Assembly: GCF_014898055.3 (NCBI RefSeq)
Contig: NW_023604861.1
Coordinates: 102,798,083-102,862,082, forward strand
Direction: 5' to 3'
Length of the DNA stretch: 64,000 nt
Origin: Talpa occidentalis
Lineage: Eukaryota; Chordata; Mammalia; Eulipotyphla; Talpidae
The notes under the pieces were generated by a model, which did no database searches, was not told the DNA's origin, and was given only the letters and a program-made list of their open reading frames with translations. The translations under genes were made by a program, and so were the position numbers. This document shows, one piece after another, positions 55,301-61,300 of the stretch (position 1 is its first letter; each line of letters starts with the position of its first letter).

Positions 55301-58300
55301 TGGGATGAAGGCCAGAGGTGTGGGGGTTTAGAGGATTTACCAGAGACAAAGCTGGGAGCAGAACAGGTGGTTCTGCTGAGGGGAGCAGCAGGAGAAACAG
55401 GAGAGGTCTGCTGCGCCATATGAGTCAGTTCCTCACCGAGGATTGAACTCAGTCCCCAGTGGCTGGAGATAGTTTCACAGCGCTGAGACGTTAGCCCCTG
55501 TGCCACCAGGGAGGCCTGATTTGCTGTATTTTAATCATAATGTTAATTAAGAATATAATATAAGAAAGAAAAACATTTTTCATATACTTTGAAAGGCAAA
55601 ATGATTAGAGTACAATAATTACTTAATTGATTCCTGTAATCAAATAGCAGATTCTTAGAATTCTGGAAATTCATTCAACAGTCATCTGGAAGTCCATCAA
55701 GTCCATCATCAAGTAAAATGGACTGGAATTCAGGAGATGGCAATCTCTTTTTGCCTCCCTTGCAGATTAGTGTTGGACTCTACTGTGAGTTATGAACTAT
55801 GAATTCTGGGATTTTACCTTACTCTCAAGTTAGTGAGTGAGCCTGTTAAGTTTTCAGATACTGGCAGAAGATACCTGGTTCCTGGGTCATAGACAAAGGA
55901 CTTTATTATTCTTGGGAAAAGTGGTGGCCAAAGACTCTTGTTGGGTTTGTGTAGTGTTCCAAATCCCAAGTCCCCTGGGGCTGGCATGTTCACACCTGTA
56001 GTGGGCTGCATTACAGGAGAGAGACACTGAGCATGAGGGTCTATCGCTCTTTGTCTGGAAGTGACATTACCTCATCTCTCAAGGTTCCTCATTGAGAACA
56101 CAGCCCTGAGAAATAACCTGGGTAAAAGTGGTCAAAGTCTTGCATTTTTATTCCCCCTGGAAGACTGTGCAGGGACACTTGAAATCTGTGGGGGGTGATC
56201 TTTCCCAACAATCAAATACGCCTCTACTGACTTAGCCCTTCAATCTGAAATGATGCTACTGACTATTTTAGTCATTATTCTCATCATTTTTTTAAAGATT
56301 TATTTATCCATGCATACAAGAGCTGGGGTACAGGCCAGAGGTGTGGGGTGGGGGGGCGAAGGGGGGGTGAGAGGATTCACCGAAAGCAGAGCGGGGAACA
56401 GAACAGGCAGACAGACTGAAGAATACTGCTGAGGGGAGCAGCGGGCGAGACAGGAGAGGTCTGCTGGGCCATGTGGGTTGCTCTCTGGCCGGCTGGGGAT
56501 TGAACTTGTGCAGCAGAGGCCGTGGACAGCCTCATAATTTGCGTCCCAACCCCCTGTGCCACCTGGGAGACCCTATTCTCATCATTCTGAGGACACTTGA
56601 ATGTGTTTTAATTTGTTAAATAAATGGTCATATATAGGGCCTCCTGGGTGGCGCAAGGGGTTAAGGCTCAGCACTATGAAGCTTTCTCCAGGCACTGCAG
56701 CACAAGTGCGATCCCTGGCCAGGGAGCTAACCTATATGGCACAGCAGACCTCTTCAGTCTCACCTGCTGCTCCCCTCTGCAGTGTATTTCAGTCCATCTG
56801 CCTGTTCTGCTCCCCACTCTGTCTCTGGTGAGACCTCTCACACCTCCCCCACCTCCGGCCTACACCCCAGTTCTTGTATGCATAAATAAATAAAAATGAA
56901 TCTTAAAAATGTGTTTGTGTGTTATATACATGTATATATGCACACATAGTGGATATATGTATCTATATAAATATACACCCATAGATACAGTGCAATACTG
57001 ATAAATTCCTGTATTTGATTAGTATATACCATTCATCTGTAGAGTTTTATGGAATTAAGAAAAATTAATTTTGCTCCTACAATGGAAAGAGCTCAATGGT
57101 CAGGATTTTTTCAATATGGAAAAATGTAAGTGAATTAAGTTAAGAGATACGCAAAAAGTCAGTAGACAGTAATTCTAAGGATTTTTGACTAAGCACCTCT
57201 TCAAAGGGAGATACTATTTAATTCAATAGCTAGGCAAAGGTGAAGTATTTGTAGGGTAGGAAATTAGGTGTTTGGTTTGGGACAGTTACATTTGCCTGTT
57301 GGACATTCAAGTGGAGATGTTAGATTAGCAGTTACAAATGTACACACACAAACACACACATATCAGGAATTTATGGCAGAAGCCAGAGCTGGAGATATAA
57401 TGAAATTTAGGACTCATCAGTATGGAGACGGTTTTTAAAGCAGAGCCTGGAAGACACTCTTCAGGCAGTGGCTGCAGTTAAAGTATATGTAAGCAAGCAT
57501 CTGGGAAAGGAATTCTGAAGCTTTCCAACATCTGGAAGTTCAGAAAATGTCAAGGAATCAGCCTAGGGGACTGAAATAGGAGCAAGTGAGAGACTCTCAG
57601 GAGGCGCTTATCCACAAATCTAGTGAAGAGTGAATTCAGGAAGGAGAGGGTGCTCTCAACTGTGACACAGGTGACTGTCAGATCAGGTGAGGTGGGAGAG
57701 AGAAGGGACTGCTGGCTGCAGGCATTTTGTGCAGAGTTGTCCTCCTCACTGGAGCTCTTGAGGTCAGAGGGTAAGGAGGAAACCCAGCTGGTTGAATTCC
57801 AGAGAGAAGGATAAGAGAGAAATTGAAGTCAGGAGATACAGGCACCTCTGCTGAGATCTAGAGAGAAAAAGGGGCCATAGCCAGAGGGAAGCTTGTGCCA
57901 AAGAAGGGCTTGTGTTTCTGCTTTTCAAAGCTGGGGGCCATAGCTGTGTCTCTGAATCCTGGGGGTGCGGTAGAGAGAGAAACGTCGATGAGGTGATGGA
58001 GAGAAAGACAGGGCTAAGGGAAGAAACAGACGCAGGACAACTGATCACTGTGCATCTGACAAGTCCCAAGAGACAGATAAACTGAAGGTTGGAAGACTGG
58101 AGTGAAGAGCACGAACTCCCCTGTGGAAGCTCATGGGTCTCGTCCCATTCACCCGATTCTGAAAGAAAAACCAAGGTACCACTGGCACTTAGGACCTAGT
58201 TTTTCACATGAGAAAGGTCTGTTATTGAATAACATAACAATGATAGTGATGTTTTTAATAAATGAGAAAAGACTTTCTTCAAGCTCTTCTGGAATTTGAT

Positions 58301-61300
58301 AAATCTGCAAAGAAATGTAAAACTGTTCCCCATCCCCTCCCTCTTTTTTTTTTCCAAATGAATTTAAAAAATCAAATGAAGAAATCATTATCTCCAAAGA
58401 ACAAAACAAAAAAGTGCTCATTATTTAATCTGAGAGCAGTGACTTTTTCTCCCTCACATTACTGGGAGTGGAAGGGTGTAGGGTGAACAGGAAGCTCAAG
58501 ACGGAGCAACCTCACCTGGTTGTCATTCCACCTGGACTGGCAGTTCAGTGATTCCCTTCCAGTAAACCGGCTCGGAGGTGTTATTTATTTTGGCAGTGCC
58601 AAATGAATGGGTGAGAATTTAACTTCTACTTTGCAAGTATGTTTTTCAGTGGTTTGATGGAAAACTAGGGACTTCTTTATTCTTTTAACCTACATGGAGA
58701 ACAAGCTGTTTTCCTTTAAATATTTATCAGGTTGCTCCCTAAGTGATCTAAATTAGGAATTTTCCAGTGTAGTCAAATGAGGTACCTTCTCTAAGGCATT
58801 TTTTTTCCCTCCTCTCTCTGCCGCTGTTCTTTCTGTCCCTGTCTCTCTCTCTCTCTCTCTCTTTTGTTTTTAAGATTTATTTATTTAGGGCCTCCCCAGT
58901 GGCACAGTGGTTGAGTGCTGGGTTGCGAAGCTGCCCGCAGCCTCTGTGGCGCCGGTTCGATCCCCAGCTGCTCCCCGGCCACCGGAGGAGGATCCCACAT
59001 GGGCGCAGACCTCTCCTGCCGCCCGCTGCTCCCCTCAGCAGTGTACTTGGGTCTTACTGCCTGCTCTGCTCCCTGCTCTGGCTCTGGTGAGTTCTCTCAC
59101 CCTCCTGTGCTTCTGACTGTACCACTGCTTGTATAAATAAAATAAATAAATAATTTTTTAAAAATTTATTTATTTATTTGTACAAGCAACGGGTATATTC
59201 AGAAGCACAGGAGGGTGAGAGAATTCACCAGAGCCAGAGCGGGGAGCAGAACAGGCAGACTGACGAAGTACACTGCTGAGGGGAGCAGCGGGCGGCAGGA
59301 GAGGTCTGCGCGCCCTGTGGGACCCTCACCAGTGGCCGGGGAACAGCCGGGGATGGAACCAGCACTGCAGAGGCTGCGGGCAGCTTCTCAGCTCAGCGCT
59401 CAACCACTGCGCCACCAGGGAGGCCCTGTCCCTGTCTCTCTTTATGTCTCTCTCTGGCGCTCATTTCTCTTTCCCTCTTCCCTAACCAAGACACAGGCTT
59501 CTAGAATATAACATCCAGTTTAGGGAACTTAATATGACATATACAAATCCCATTTATTCTACCTCCAAAACAGATGGATTGAGGAAAGAAAGAAGGGAGG
59601 CAGAAGAAATAAGGCAGAATCTATCAAATAATTCGTATTGAACATGATATGAAAAGTGCAAATAATTTATTTTTTTAAAGATTTATTTATGAATACAGGA
59701 GCTGGGGTACAGGCCAGAGATGAGGGGGGAGGGAGGAGAGGATTCAGCAGAGACAGAGCGGGGAACGGAACAGGCAGACTGACTGAAATACACTGCTGAA
59801 GAGAGCAGCGGGTGAGACAGGAGAGGTCTGCTGCACCATGTGGGTTGCTTCCTGGCCCACCGCAGATCAAACTTGTGCTGCAGAGGCGGAGGATTGATTC
59901 ATACTGCGGTGCTTAACCCCTTGCACCACCAGGGGGCCCAAAAGTGCAAATAATTTAAAAGAGAGGTTATTATAAGGAATGGTTTAAACAAATACATATT
60001 TTAAAACAATGGTATTAGTGACCCACTACACATAATCAATATATTTTACTAATTATAAACTTAAATATGTTGTATTTTTAGAAACTTGGGCTAATCAGTT
60101 CTGGTTTTTCTTGTGACATTGCATTTACTTCTAGATTATCCATCTAGTGAAAGGAATCCACATAGGGATTGGGACATGCTGTGTCCTATCTTTATTTTGT
60201 GTTCTAAATTTACAAATAATTCAATAAATGAATACTGATAGGAAAAGAGCATGCCAAACAAGTGTCCTTGAATGCTTATATGATGGATTTTTAAAATACT
60301 TTGATTTTGTTGATTTGTTTTTTCTGGAGCTGTTATTAAAATAGTGGCTTCATAGAGTCTAGAACTCAGTGAACTTACCCATCGCCATAAAGCACGTTTC
60401 TACCTATTTTCATTTACATTATAGTTAAAAATTAGAGAATGTGTTGATTGGAAAACTCTTATTACCACCTATGTTATTTCAAAGTGACAGACTGAACTGC
60501 AAATAAAACACAAGGTATGTCTTTTACTAAATTTGGTCAAAAATCAGTTCACACTTAAGAAATCAAAAAATGCCCAAAGCTAGGTTGATGTAGCAAAGCA
60601 ATTGGCCTTCTTTAAAAAAAAAAAAAAAAAAAAAAGTGTATGTGTGTATCACACTTAGCTTATATTATCAAAAGCATTCTTAAAGATTTACAGACTTGCA
60701 GAGAGGTGAGATTAAATTAAATACATGGCAGAAAACATAATAAACATATCTGCCCCCTCCCCTCTGAGCCCCAGTATTCCTTGTATTCATGTATTCTTCA
60801 TGCTGAGCAGTGACGGTCATCTATCAACCCAGAAAAAAAACTTGGAGTTTTTCCTTGACCCACCTTCATCCCCTCCTCCTCTGGCCTATTCTAGTGCCAG
60901 CATCACATAATCTTAATATGTTAGTTGATTGTTTTATTGTCTATAAATTCCCCATCATTATTCTTTTCCTAAAATTTTCTGATTACAGGCCTCCCCTGGT
61001 AGCACAGTGGTTGAGCGCTGGGCTGCGAAGCTGCCCGCAGCCTCTGTAGCGCCGGTTCTATCCCCGGCTGCCAGGCAAGGGTCCTACATGGCATGGCAGG
61101 CCTCTCCTGCTGTGCCCACTGCTCCCCTCAGCAGTGTATTGCATCAGTCTGCCTGTTCTGTTCCCCGCTCTGGCTCTGGTGAATTCTCTCACCCTCCCAT
61201 GCTTCTGACTGTACCCAGTGCTTGTATAAATAAATAAATACATCTTTAAAAATAAAATAAAATAAAATAAAGTAAAATAAAATTTTCTGATTACATTTAC

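Noticed and set aside
58888..58965. tRNA gene signals (A box and B box)
   Set aside because: They belong to the tRNA-derived SINE head. There is no complete cloverleaf with an acceptor stem, so no tRNA gene is called.
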